Of a DNA stretch of 64,000 nucleotides, positions 16,717-23,822 are shown one piece after another (within the stretch, counting starts at the first letter, position 1; the number at the start of each line of letters is the position of its first letter). Under the pieces are notes generated by a model. That model did no database searches and was not told the origin of the DNA. It saw only the letters and a program-made list of their open reading frames with translations. Made by a program: the position numbers and the translations under genes. The stretch lies in contig NZ_JACJSD010000013.1 in the NCBI RefSeq assembly GCF_014697615.1, forward strand, positions 1 through 64,000, written 5' to 3'. This DNA is from Nostoc sp. FACHB-280. GTDB lineage: Bacteria > Cyanobacteriota > Cyanobacteriia > Cyanobacteriales > Nostocaceae.

Positions 16717-17168
16717 TGTATTTAGGAGGTAATTTTTATCAGGGAGATACTTTACTAAATTCTCAATTTTATTTATCTCCCTCAATATTTGATATCGTTA
16801 CAGCTTTTACAAATGCTGTTTTATGGAGTTCAGAAAGTTTAATTAGTCGCTCTAGTTCTCTAGCACTCTATTTTGGAAACAATGCAACACAAAACGAAGA
16901 ATATTTATATATCAAAAAAAGTGATTTAGTTGGCTTAACTCCATCAATTAATAATACAGCCGAAAGTTTGTTAATAGCTTTGATTAGTAGATTAATTGGT
17001 ATTAATGACGAATATACAGACGTTATTCTAATTAGTATTTTTGATACTTACATCAATCAAAACAAAATAACGCACACAATTTTAATTCAACTATTTTACC
17101 CAGCTACACCAGCACAGATAGAACTCGATGAACCTTTAGTAATTAACCCTGATAATTATGGCTTGTGA
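16716..17168 (+). CDS. Element protein, paralogue of 15587-15919
   Basis: A 150-aa protein whose last 100 residues repeat the pattern of the 110-aa protein two genes upstream (ATQNEEYLYIKKSDLVGLT, NTAESLLIALI, INPDNYGL at the end). The extra N-terminal 50 residues begin MYLGGNFYQGDTLLN. It overlaps both neighbours (1 bp upstream, 11 bp downstream). Function is unknown. Confidence 0.55.
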   Translation: MYLGGNFYQGDTLLNSQFYLSPSIFDIVTAFTNAVLWSSESLISRSSSLALYFGNNATQNEEYLYIKKSDLVGLTPSINNTAESLLIALISRLIGINDEYTDVILISIFDTYINQNKITHTILIQLFYPATPAQIELDEPLVINPDNYGL

Positions 17169-17739
17169 TGACAGTAGTAAAGCAACAGCGATTATTAAAC
17201 ATAAAGGAAAAGAAACAAAAATTGAAAGTAAATATCCTGGGATGACTTACACAAATGAATCTTCTTTAGATGCACAAGGAGAAGATATAGTTTGTGAATA
17301 TAAACTCACAAATTATTTACCTGATGGAAGCTCAGGAATAGAAATTTTCCGTATCAATCCAAATAAAAATATTTATGTGAAAACACCGCAGGATGGAGGT
17401 GTGACGGGTAGTGGCAACTATCCAGCTTTTGTTTTATATGCAGATGACGCTGTTATTAGTGCTAAATATTATCCTGACCAAGTAGTAAACATGACAGTTG
17501 CTTTTAATGGTAGCTGTTTAGGGAACGGATACTTGGTTGAGGTATTTGATAAAACCGGGAGAATTTTTAAAAAGTTTTTTCCAGGCGAACAACCAGAGGT
17601 GACTATTGTTTGTGATGACGAATGTCCACCCGGACACATTAAATGTAAACACAATGGCTACCCTGGATACTGTTGTGTATCTTGCAAAAGTACAGCAGAG
17701 AAAATTAATAATTTAGCAAACAAAGTAAAGGGAAAATAA
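17158..17739 (+). CDS. Element protein with cysteine-rich C-terminus
   Basis: A 193-aa protein with a beta-rich N-terminal two thirds and a cysteine cluster near the C-terminus (CDDECPPGHIKC...GYPGYCCVSC), followed by a short helical tail (STAEKINNLANKVKGK). The eight clustered Cys may bind a metal or form disulfides. It starts inside the previous gene. No family was recognised, although CPPG...CC segments occur in other proteins of cyanobacterial phage-like clusters. Confidence 0.55.
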   Translation: MACDDSSKATAIIKHKGKETKIESKYPGMTYTNESSLDAQGEDIVCEYKLTNYLPDGSSGIEIFRINPNKNIYVKTPQDGGVTGSGNYPAFVLYADDAVISAKYYPDQVVNMTVAFNGSCLGNGYLVEVFDKTGRIFKKFFPGEQPEVTIVCDDECPPGHIKCKHNGYPGYCCVSCKSTAEKINNLANKVKGK

Positions 17740-17803
17740 ACCGAGTGAAACTAAATAACTGTATCGACTGTTAATCAAATAAGTAAAGTATTAAAAATAA
17801 AAA

Positions 17804-18166
17804 ATGGCTGAACAATGCAAAGATATTGATGCAGCACTAGCCCGACTAAATGAAGCAATAAATAAATTAAATTCTAGGTTTGGTGTTTTAGAAAACAAAA
17901 TCTCAGGTTTGCAATCAAGCGTAAATGATTTAAATTCAAAGATTGGTGAGTTAAAGAATACCGATTCTGACATTAAAAGTAGAATCAATCGATTGGCTAA
18001 TGATGTAAATGATTTAAAAAAATTAAAACAGGGACAGCCGGATGATAAAACATTAAATAATTTAAGTAAAAGGGTAGGCAAACTAGAGACGTATTGCAGT
18101 AGTGTAGAGCAATATTTGTTAGGAATTACTAAATTAGTTACAGCCGTAAGGAATTTTTTAAGATGA
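17804..18166 (+). CDS. Coiled-coil element protein
   Basis: A 120-aa protein that is almost wholly coiled coil: regular heptads with Leu/Ile/Val (ARLNEAINKLNSRFGVLENK, ISGLQSSVNDLNSKIGELKN, SRINRLANDVNDLKKLKQ). Two Cys lie at positions 5 and about 99. The stop overlaps the start of the 760-aa coiled-coil protein (ATGA), so the pair is translated together and may assemble together. Fibre, stalk or tape-measure-chaperone roles are possible; none can be shown. Confidence 0.6.
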   Translation: MAEQCKDIDAALARLNEAINKLNSRFGVLENKISGLQSSVNDLNSKIGELKNTDSDIKSRINRLANDVNDLKKLKQGQPDDKTLNNLSKRVGKLETYCSSVEQYLLGITKLVTAVRNFLR

Positions 18167-20445
18167 CATTTCCAGCAACAACGCAAGCCTTAAAGCAATT
18201 AAAAGAAGCGACAGACCTAGCATCAGAATTTAAAAAATATGCTGATGGATTAAAAGATATTACTCAAAGTAGGGCATTAAAAAGCCAAATTTCAGCTATT
18301 AAAAACGGACTAACAAAAACATCAAAAACCGCGTCTGTAGCAAATGACCTTGCAAAAAAAGCAAATACAGCCGCTACTAATGCAAAAAAAATTACTGATT
18401 TATTGCAACAAGGTGCATTTAAAAAAATCAATCCTAGTTTGGGTAGTAGATTTAGCAATTTTCTTGCAGTACTAAATGCTGGTGCAACAACTTGGCTTAT
18501 TAAATCAAATGAAGGTATTCAAGAAATAAATCTTGAAACACAACGCAGAACTGAGGCAGATTTACAGGATAGTTTTACACGTACTATTAACAATTCAATT
18601 CAAATAAAAACATTGCAAAAACAAGGAGAAGAATTTAAAAAATTCCAGAATGATATTACTTATGAAGTGAGAGAGGGTAGAAAAAAAGTAGAAGAGAAAG
18701 TAGACGCGGCTAAGAAACAAGCTAACGATGCTCTCTACGAAACCAGGGAAGGGAGAAAAAAATTAGAAACTCAGATTAATGAACAAAATAGTAATTTCAA
18801 ATCTTTAAAATCTGAGTTTGACAAGGCATTGAAAAATATCGGTTCTGGTTTTCAGGAGAAAATTACAAAAACTGTTAGTGAGATTCAATCAAACCTTAAA
18901 AACACTGACAATCAAATTAAATCAGCTAATGAAAAAATTTCGGTGCAAGCAAAGATAATTTCTGATTTACAAACTGGATTCAAAACAGTTCAGGGACTAC
19001 CTAAAACTATAGATACTAAAATCGCTGAACTTAAAGAGTTTACCATCAAATTAGTGAATGGTAAACTACAGCCTGTAGAAGTGGAACAGAAAAAAATTAC
19101 CCAACAAATAAATACAATTCAACAAAACGGTATTTCACGCAAAGACATAGAAGCCACTAACGCCAGTCTACGCAAGACTTATGAGCAATCGTTTGAATTT
19201 AAAGCTCAACAGTGGCAGCAAGAAATTCAAAAACAGAATAATGAATTTTGGAATAAAAAGACAAAGGTAACTTTATCTAGCAATACTAAAATTACGCAGT
19301 CAAACACTGAGAAAATCACACAGCTAGAAAAGGACAATACCAGAATTAAAACTGATTTGGATAAAATCGGCAAGCAAATTAAGGAACAAGAGAAAGTGAA
19401 TCAAGAAGCTATACCAAAATTAAATTCTATACTTAATTTAATTCCCTTAATTCCTGCAAGAGTAGCTGACAATTTAAAACCATCTATCCCAACAATTCCT
19501 CAAATAGAGACTGCAACTGGTAAAGCAATGTGCAACAGTCTTAAAACAGGTTGTGGTAAAAAAGCCATTGATGATGCTGTTAACAATGTAAATGGCAACA
19601 CCAATCAAAATACAGGCAATATATTAGATGCGATTAACACAGGTGCTAATACTGCTCAATTAGAAATGTTGAATACCATTAACAATAAATTAGGTGTTCA
19701 ACTTCCTGATGGTTTATCTGGTACGTTCGGTAGATTATGGCAGTTATTACAAATTGATAGAGTCATCAACATTTTGACTCTGATAACTACTATGCACAAT
19801 GCAGCAATGTTAAGCAGAAGTGTAGGCGAAACTTTATTTAGTGGAATTGATAACATTGCTCAACTTGCAGGTTTTAAGTGGAAGAATGAGAAGGGTGAAG
19901 AAGTCGGTTTTGGTGGTTTAGTTTCAGAATGGACTGAAAACTTTTTCAAAACTATTTTTGGTGAAGACAATTACAACAACGCTAAAAAATCATGGAATGC
20001 AGCTAACAGAATGTATCAAGCTACGACTAATATGTTTTACCAAGTGCAAGGGATGTTTGATAGTGCTAGGAGTATCGCAGAATTAACAGCTAATAACACG
20101 GGTAAAATTGGGAATGCACTTAAAAAAGGTGGTGCAATATTTGAGAATGCTTTTCCGAATATGTCTGAAAACACTACTTCTAAAACTGCTTATCAGAAGA
20201 AGTGGGACAATATCATAGAAGGCTTAAACAATGCAGAGGAAACTGTTTCAGCGTTCAGTGCGATAACTGGTGAAATGGTTTCTATCGGTGAAAATTTCAA
20301 TGAATTGAAAAATCAGAGAGATGAATTTTTTAAAGCTAAAGATGATAGTGAAAAAGCAGTAACAGCACTGATTAATGGTGAGAAAGAAGCGGCTAAAGTT
20401 AATCAGAATGTAACTAAAGAACACACTCAAAAGTCTGAAGATTAA
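18163..20445 (+). CDS. Large coiled-coil protein, tape-measure-like
   Basis: The largest element protein, 760 aa. Residues about 1-430 are long coiled coil, rich in Lys/Gln/Asn. It includes a twofold repeat of the phrase YEVREGRKKVEEKVD / YETREGRKKLETQIN. A hydrophobic stretch follows (about 525-560, RVINILTLITTMHNAAMLSR), then a mixed helical C-terminal domain (GFGGLVSEWTENFFKTIFGEDNY and NTGKIGNALKKGGAIFENAF). Length, helix content and a central membrane-seeking part resemble phage tape-measure proteins, but no tail genes surround it, so this remains a comparison. It is followed 2 bp later by a membrane-anchored coiled-coil protein. Confidence 0.6.
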   Translation: MTFPATTQALKQLKEATDLASEFKKYADGLKDITQSRALKSQISAIKNGLTKTSKTASVANDLAKKANTAATNAKKITDLLQQGAFKKINPSLGSRFSNFLAVLNAGATTWLIKSNEGIQEINLETQRRTEADLQDSFTRTINNSIQIKTLQKQGEEFKKFQNDITYEVREGRKKVEEKVDAAKKQANDALYETREGRKKLETQINEQNSNFKSLKSEFDKALKNIGSGFQEKITKTVSEIQSNLKNTDNQIKSANEKISVQAKIISDLQTGFKTVQGLPKTIDTKIAELKEFTIKLVNGKLQPVEVEQKKITQQINTIQQNGISRKDIEATNASLRKTYEQSFEFKAQQWQQEIQKQNNEFWNKKTKVTLSSNTKITQSNTEKITQLEKDNTRIKTDLDKIGKQIKEQEKVNQEAIPKLNSILNLIPLIPARVADNLKPSIPTIPQIETATGKAMCNSLKTGCGKKAIDDAVNNVNGNTNQNTGNILDAINTGANTAQLEMLNTINNKLGVQLPDGLSGTFGRLWQLLQIDRVINILTLITTMHNAAMLSRSVGETLFSGIDNIAQLAGFKWKNEKGEEVGFGGLVSEWTENFFKTIFGEDNYNNAKKSWNAANRMYQATTNMFYQVQGMFDSARSIAELTANNTGKIGNALKKGGAIFENAFPNMSENTTSKTAYQKKWDNIIEGLNNAEETVSAFSAITGEMVSIGENFNELKNQRDEFFKAKDDSEKAVTALINGEKEAAKVNQNVTKEHTQKSED

Positions 20446-20447
20446 TC

Positions 20448-20864
20448 ATGAAAGACACAAAGATATTGATAGCCGCTAATTCTGCTAACCCTCAAGGGAT
20501 GACGATAACCTTAGAATCTACCAGTATTTTTCTCGGAATTATTGTTAGTATGTCAATGATTGTAGGAGTAGCTATCAAAGCAGTAAGTAAATTCAATTCT
20601 ATAGCGAATGAGATTAGAGATTTAAGAGAGGACTTGAATAAAACTGCAACGATATCTGACACAGTTAGAGAAATACACAAGGATGTTTTGTTGCTCGATA
20701 AACGTTTCGATGTTCATTTGCAGGACTATGAAAATAGAAAGGATACCGTACAGATGATTTTAGGGCAATTAAATGAGAAGATTGACCATAAAACACAACG
20801 GCTTGAGAGGGAAATTGAAGATATAGAAACCTATTTGCAGAAAGAGCAATCTTTTAAAACATAG
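20448..20864 (+). CDS. Membrane-anchored coiled-coil element protein
   Basis: A 138-aa protein with one transmembrane helix (about residues 26-46, STSIFLGIIVSMSMIVGVAI) and a long C-terminal coiled coil (EIRDLREDLNKTATISDTV, LNEKIDHKTQRLEREIEDIE). It begins 2 bp after the 760-aa protein and ends the operon that started at 15587. A holin-, spanin- or injection-type envelope role would fit but is not shown. Confidence 0.6.
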   Translation: MKDTKILIAANSANPQGMTITLESTSIFLGIIVSMSMIVGVAIKAVSKFNSIANEIRDLREDLNKTATISDTVREIHKDVLLLDKRFDVHLQDYENRKDTVQMILGQLNEKIDHKTQRLEREIEDIETYLQKEQSFKT

Positions 20865-20880
20865 GAGTATTTAAAATTAG

Positions 20881-20916
20881 TTGGAGTAATACTTGGAGTA
20901 ATACTTGGAGTAATTT
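20881..20916. repeat. Three tandem 12-bp iteron-like repeats
   Basis: TTGGAGTAATAC, TTGGAGTAATAC and TTGGAGTAATTT are directly repeated without spacers. Reversed copies (ACTCCAA at 20972-20978, AGTCCAA at 20984-20990) lie on the other side of a terminator hairpin. The same heptamer forms the repeat cluster at 12816-12850. This is either an iteron-type replication/copy-control site or a multi-site operator of the element. Confidence 0.7.
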
Positions 20917-20941
20917 TAAGGAGAAGCGAATATACAGATTT

Positions 20942-20968
20942 AACACCTAAAAAAATAGGTGTTTTTTA
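20942..20968 (+). terminator. Intrinsic terminator, end of the long element operon
   Basis: AACACCTA (20942-20949) pairs with TAGGTGTT (20956-20963) and runs into T6ATT. It lies about 80 bp after the last coiled-coil gene and between oppositely oriented TTGGAGT repeats. Confidence 0.8.
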
Positions 20969-21057
20969 TTTACTCCAACTACTAGTCCAAGTAATTTAGA
21001 GAATAGAGACATAAAAAATATATAGCTATACTGAATTAACCGTTAGAGAAATAAAAA

Positions 21058-21276
21058 ATGAGAGCTAAATTCTACGTAGACTCAATTACAACTTTCGCTC
21101 ATTCACCAGCGACAGAGGTTAGATTACAGCCTGTGATGGGAGGAAGTGAGGAAAATAGTAAGTTCTGGGCTATGACTCCATCAGGTTTACTTGAGATGAG
21201 GCTTGAGAATCCAGAAGCTCAAACATTTTTCAAGACTGGAACAGAGTACTATATTGACTTTTCTAAAGCTTCCTAA
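21058..21276 (+). CDS. Small phage-type protein, unknown
   Basis: A 72-aa protein, MRAKFYVDSITTFA, with LQPVMGGSEENSKFW, the phrase TPSGLLEMRLENPEAQTFF and the ending GTEYYIDFSKAS. This pattern matches small proteins of unknown function widespread in tailed-phage genomes. It is transcribed alone between two terminators (20942 and 21311). The gene at 21349 has the same type of ending. Confidence 0.65.
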   Translation: MRAKFYVDSITTFAHSPATEVRLQPVMGGSEENSKFWAMTPSGLLEMRLENPEAQTFFKTGTEYYIDFSKAS

Positions 21277-21310
21277 CTTGTTGTTACTTGGTGTAGACGA
21301 TGGATAACAG

Positions 21311-21339
21311 CACCCATTAAAACAGATGGGTGTTTTTTT
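21311..21339 (+). terminator. Intrinsic terminator
   Basis: CACCCAT (21311-21317) pairs with ATGGGTG (21326-21332) and is followed by seven Ts. It ends only 10 bp before the ATG of the next gene, so it may act as an attenuator for that gene as well as ending the one upstream. Confidence 0.8.
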
Positions 21340-21348
21340 GGTTTGATT

Positions 21349-21609
21349 ATGGATATTCCTTTAATTAGTCTGGATGAATTACCGAAAATACGGTTTAAAG
21401 TTGATACGCTTTCTTTTCACCAAGGATTTACTAAACAATCAGTGATTTTAGTACCTAAAGATAAAGCAATTAAGATTGACTTGTTACCACCTGATAGCTT
21501 TAATATTGATTTACAGGGAAAAATAGAATTAAATTTTAATTGGTTTGCAGCAGCAGAATACTTTGATTTAGGTAGAGAGTTTTATATTGAATTTCATCGA
21601 ATACAATAG
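21349..21609 (+). CDS. Small element protein, relative of 21058-21276
   Basis: An 86-aa protein from the ATG at 21349 (MDIPLISLDELP). The C-terminal AAEYFDLGREFYIEFHRIQ corresponds to AQTFFKTGTEYYIDFSKAS of the preceding gene, and KVDTLSF / YVDSITTF align near the N-termini, so both belong to one small-protein family. The 10-bp space between the upstream terminator and the ATG leaves no room for a promoter, so expression depends on read-through or on a promoter inside the hairpin region. Confidence 0.55.
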   Translation: MDIPLISLDELPKIRFKVDTLSFHQGFTKQSVILVPKDKAIKIDLLPPDSFNIDLQGKIELNFNWFAAAEYFDLGREFYIEFHRIQ

Positions 21610-21640
21610 ATATAGACATTTGCAATGTTGTAGAAAAAAT

Positions 21641-21675
21641 AACCACTTAGATTAAATTTCTAAGTGGTTTTTATT
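21641..21675. terminator. Bidirectional terminator between convergent genes
   Basis: AACCACTTAG (21641-21650) and CTAAGTGGTT (21660-21669) form a 10-bp perfect stem. T-rich sequence follows on the plus strand and on the minus strand (AAAAAATAACC read in reverse). It separates the 21349 gene from the convergent integrase. Confidence 0.8.
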
Positions 21676-21691
21676 TTTGATTTAGTTGTGC

Positions 21692-23098
21692 TTACTTGTC
21701 TTTCTCAGCTAACAGCTTATTAATCAATTCCTGTTGCTGTCGTAACTGTTCCTTGAGTAAATCTAACTCTGATTGTTGTTTCACTTCTGGATTAACTCTC
21801 TCAGCGAATATCGCTACATCTTGATAGTGTTTATTGCTTACGTCGATGGTATGACCACACCATTTACTAACTATCTTCTCATCAATTCCTAAATCGAAAA
21901 TTGCATGAGTAATAAACGTGTGTCGTGTGTTGTATGGAGATAGGTATTTAGTGAGTTTACCTTGTTCTATTAATGGCGGTATTATTCCTTTGCATTTCTT
22001 TTTATCATGCCCTCTCCATGCGAGACTGAAAACATCTCTGTCTATTATTTTTCCTGTTTTACTTTCAAAAACTACATCATGAGGTTCTTTTTTTGGAATC
22101 GATTTTAATAAGTTCCACAATTCACCGTCTTTCGGCATTGGAAACTTACGTTTTTCCTCTCCTTTATAAGACCTGTCATTTTTAAGTGGATAAAACTTTT
22201 TAGTTGCTCCATCGTGCGTCCATGCGATTATTATTCTTTCTTTATCCCATTCAACGTTAAACCATCTAAGTGCTATCGCTTCACCCGTTCTACATCCTGT
22301 GAGAAATTTGAATTTGAGGAAACTAAACCAATGAGAAAGCGCGGGTCTATTTTCCACATAATCAAGTATTATCTGCGCTTCTTCCCATGTATAGGCTTTT
22401 GATTGGTCAAGTACATCATCATCTGTTTCTATTTCCTCTTGCGTTTTACCTTGTGCGCCTAATCTTTGTATCTCTTCTGCCATACCTTCATACGGGTTGT
22501 GAGATAGTAATTTATTTTTCATTCCCAATCGATACGCTTTTGAGAGATTGACTAATAATTTTTTGACAGTTTCACAGCTTCTATTTTCAATTAGCCAATT
22601 TCTGATTTTTAAAGCATCTTCTGAGTTAGTGGCTTTAATCGCTGCTTCAAGAAAATTTTTGTATACCATTTGGTACGTATTTTTATACGTACTCTCTCTC
22701 AATCCTGGTTTTCTGTACTCACAATACATATCCCAGACTTCCATCAGTGATAATTCAGGTTTGGGCGGTATCTGATTATCAGATGGTAAACCGCCTTTTA
22801 CAACCCTCAGTTTTGCTCTTAACCCGTATTCTTCGAGAATCTCCTGATAACGTCCAAGGTTGAATATCCCCTCAGCCGTTGATAGCTTTCCCTCCTCAAG
22901 TTCTAGCTGTAGCCGTCGTTGTAACTTAGTCGCTGTAGCTTCCCAGTCGTCAGGATTAATCCCAGTACCTAGCTTGACTTGTTTACCATCTGCAAAGTAA
23001 GTACGGGGAAAGCAAGCCTTGATACTTCCGCTATCTGGTCTTACCGTTACCTGACCTTTCTTGGTCTTACCAGTCGGTGTTTTACTGCTATTTACCAT
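21692..23098 (-). CDS. Tyrosine recombinase (integrase) of the kptA element
   Basis: Site-specific tyrosine recombinase, 468 aa from the ATG at 23098 (MVNSSKTPTGK); a TTG lies three codons upstream. It has an N-terminal arm-binding region (about 1-110), a core-binding SAM-like domain (about 130-220) and a catalytic domain. Catalytic residues are Arg in LTGCRTGEAIAL, Arg-His in SPYNTRHTFITH (the usual HxxR His is Tyr), His in KWCGHT and the nucleophile Tyr in NKHYQDV. A C-terminal coiled coil (LLKEQLRQQQELINKLLAEK) follows. It lies 16 bp behind the truncated kptA frame on the same strand, so it is probably read from the kptA promoter while the element is integrated. It should catalyse excision and insertion at the ACTACGG core. 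Confidence 0.93.
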   Translation of the reverse strand: MVNSSKTPTGKTKKGQVTVRPDSGSIKACFPRTYFADGKQVKLGTGINPDDWEATATKLQRRLQLELEEGKLSTAEGIFNLGRYQEILEEYGLRAKLRVVKGGLPSDNQIPPKPELSLMEVWDMYCEYRKPGLRESTYKNTYQMVYKNFLEAAIKATNSEDALKIRNWLIENRSCETVKKLLVNLSKAYRLGMKNKLLSHNPYEGMAEEIQRLGAQGKTQEEIETDDDVLDQSKAYTWEEAQIILDYVENRPALSHWFSFLKFKFLTGCRTGEAIALRWFNVEWDKERIIIAWTHDGATKKFYPLKNDRSYKGEEKRKFPMPKDGELWNLLKSIPKKEPHDVVFESKTGKIIDRDVFSLAWRGHDKKKCKGIIPPLIEQGKLTKYLSPYNTRHTFITHAIFDLGIDEKIVSKWCGHTIDVSNKHYQDVAIFAERVNPEVKQQSELDLLKEQLRQQQELINKLLAEKDK

Positions 23099-23099
23099 A

Positions 23100-23132
23100 A
23101 TGCTCAATAGATGCTCAAATGTTCATGCTCAA
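23100..23132. repeat. Three ATGCTCAA repeats next to the integrase start
   Basis: ATGCTCAA occurs at 23100-23107, 23111-23118 and 23125-23132, with 11- and 14-bp steps, inside the element and 35 bp from the attachment core. They overlap the integrase start region. They may be arm-type integrase binding sites or an operator controlling integrase. Confidence 0.55.
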
Positions 23133-23600
23133 TCTTACAATATTTGGTATATAAGCATTGCATACTACTACGGGTTTACCATGTCTTGCACCGACAGTTG
23201 TGGCTGTAGTTATATCCTGTGATAAGTGGACATGGTGGCGAGACATTTTATTGAGTCCAGTTTGCAAAATAGACTCAACAGCTTTGTGTCCAGTACCGTG
23301 ATACAGCACATCAGGCGGGACAGCAGGTAGTAATTGTAAATCAACTTCTACGCTGTGTCCTTGGTTGGCGCGAATTAAAGTACCAGTAGAGTCAAAACTA
23401 AAGCGTTGTTTATCGTTAGTGGCGACTACTGCTGTTAATTCCTGGCGAGTAATAGGAAACTTATGTTTAGCACAAGCGGCTAAAAGTTCCTCCACTGCAA
23501 CCCAACCACCAGGCGCAAGTTTAATACCTAAAGATTCTGGCTGGTGGCGGAGATATTTGCTTAAGAATTTACTAATTTTGACTAGGCGGGGAGTATTCAT
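23115..23600 (-). pseudogene. kptA: kptA 5' fragment: RNA 2'-phosphotransferase, interrupted
   Basis: The first 145 residues are KptA/Tpt1, the NAD-dependent enzyme that removes a 2'-phosphate from RNA. Conserved catalytic residues are present: Arg18-His19 in KYLRHQPES, Arg in KQRFSF and Arg in GARHGKP. The winged-helix part (residues 1-75) and the H-G-T of YHGTGHKAV are typical. After GKPVV the frame runs into the mobile element, adds 16 foreign residues (VCNAYIPN...) and stops at 23115. The missing C-terminus (FAVDAATMYQAG...) is at 10971-11081. Joined at the shared CCGTAGT core, the two parts give 181 aa, the normal length. Whether the truncated form has activity is unknown. Confidence 0.93.
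23167..23181. repeat. kptA: Right attachment site of the kptA element
   Basis: ACTACGGGTTTACCA, the partner of the left site at 11083-11097. The first seven bases are identical; the rest is kptA coding sequence (the GKP codons in reverse). Confidence 0.8.
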
Positions 23601-23630
23601 ATAGCAGGGGGCAGGGTTAGAAGTAGAATC

Positions 23631-23747
23631 AGGACTGACGTAGAATCATGAAGAAACAACCGCAAAGGGCGCATAGACGCGATAGCGGCTTCCCGCAGGG
23701 TAGGACACGAAGTTAAGAGGATTCGAGAGGGTTTTTGCGTAAGTCCT
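23631..23747. repeat. MITE-like repeat, family A copy 2
   Basis: A 117-bp relative of the element at 3324-3468: the left end AGGACTGACGTA is imperfect and the right end TGCGTAAGTCCT perfect. The inner GCGGCTTCCCGCAGGGTA and GGACACGAAGTTAAGA blocks are nearly identical to copy 1. It sits just upstream of kptA, in its promoter region. Confidence 0.8.
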
Positions 23748-23822
23748 AAGAATCGTTAACTCAGCACGTACACTGAGCGAATTTGTACTGAGCGCAGCCG
23801 AAGTAGTCGAAGTGTACAGCAC

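Larger units (their letters stand above)
11083..23173. mobile_element. 12.1-kb integrase-bearing element interrupting kptA
   Basis: An integrated element bounded by the 7-bp repeat ACTACGG (11083-11089 and 23167-23173), with imperfect 15-bp repeats around it. It carries a tyrosine recombinase at its right end (21692-23098). The left arm (to 15.5 kb) is coded on the minus strand with small early-type genes, including a DUF1064-like nuclease and a DUF4326 protein. The right arm (15.6-21.6 kb) is a plus-strand set of structural-looking and coiled-coil proteins. No replication protein, terminase, portal or capsid was recognised. The design (integrase next to the junction, host gene split in frame) matches the nifD- and hupL-type excision elements of heterocystous cyanobacteria. 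Element size after excision would be 12,084 bp. Confidence 0.88.

Noticed and set aside
11083-23173. Calling the kptA element a complete tailed-phage prophage
   Set aside because: No terminase, portal, capsid, tail sheath or replication gene was recognised; 12.1 kb is too small for a usual tailed phage.
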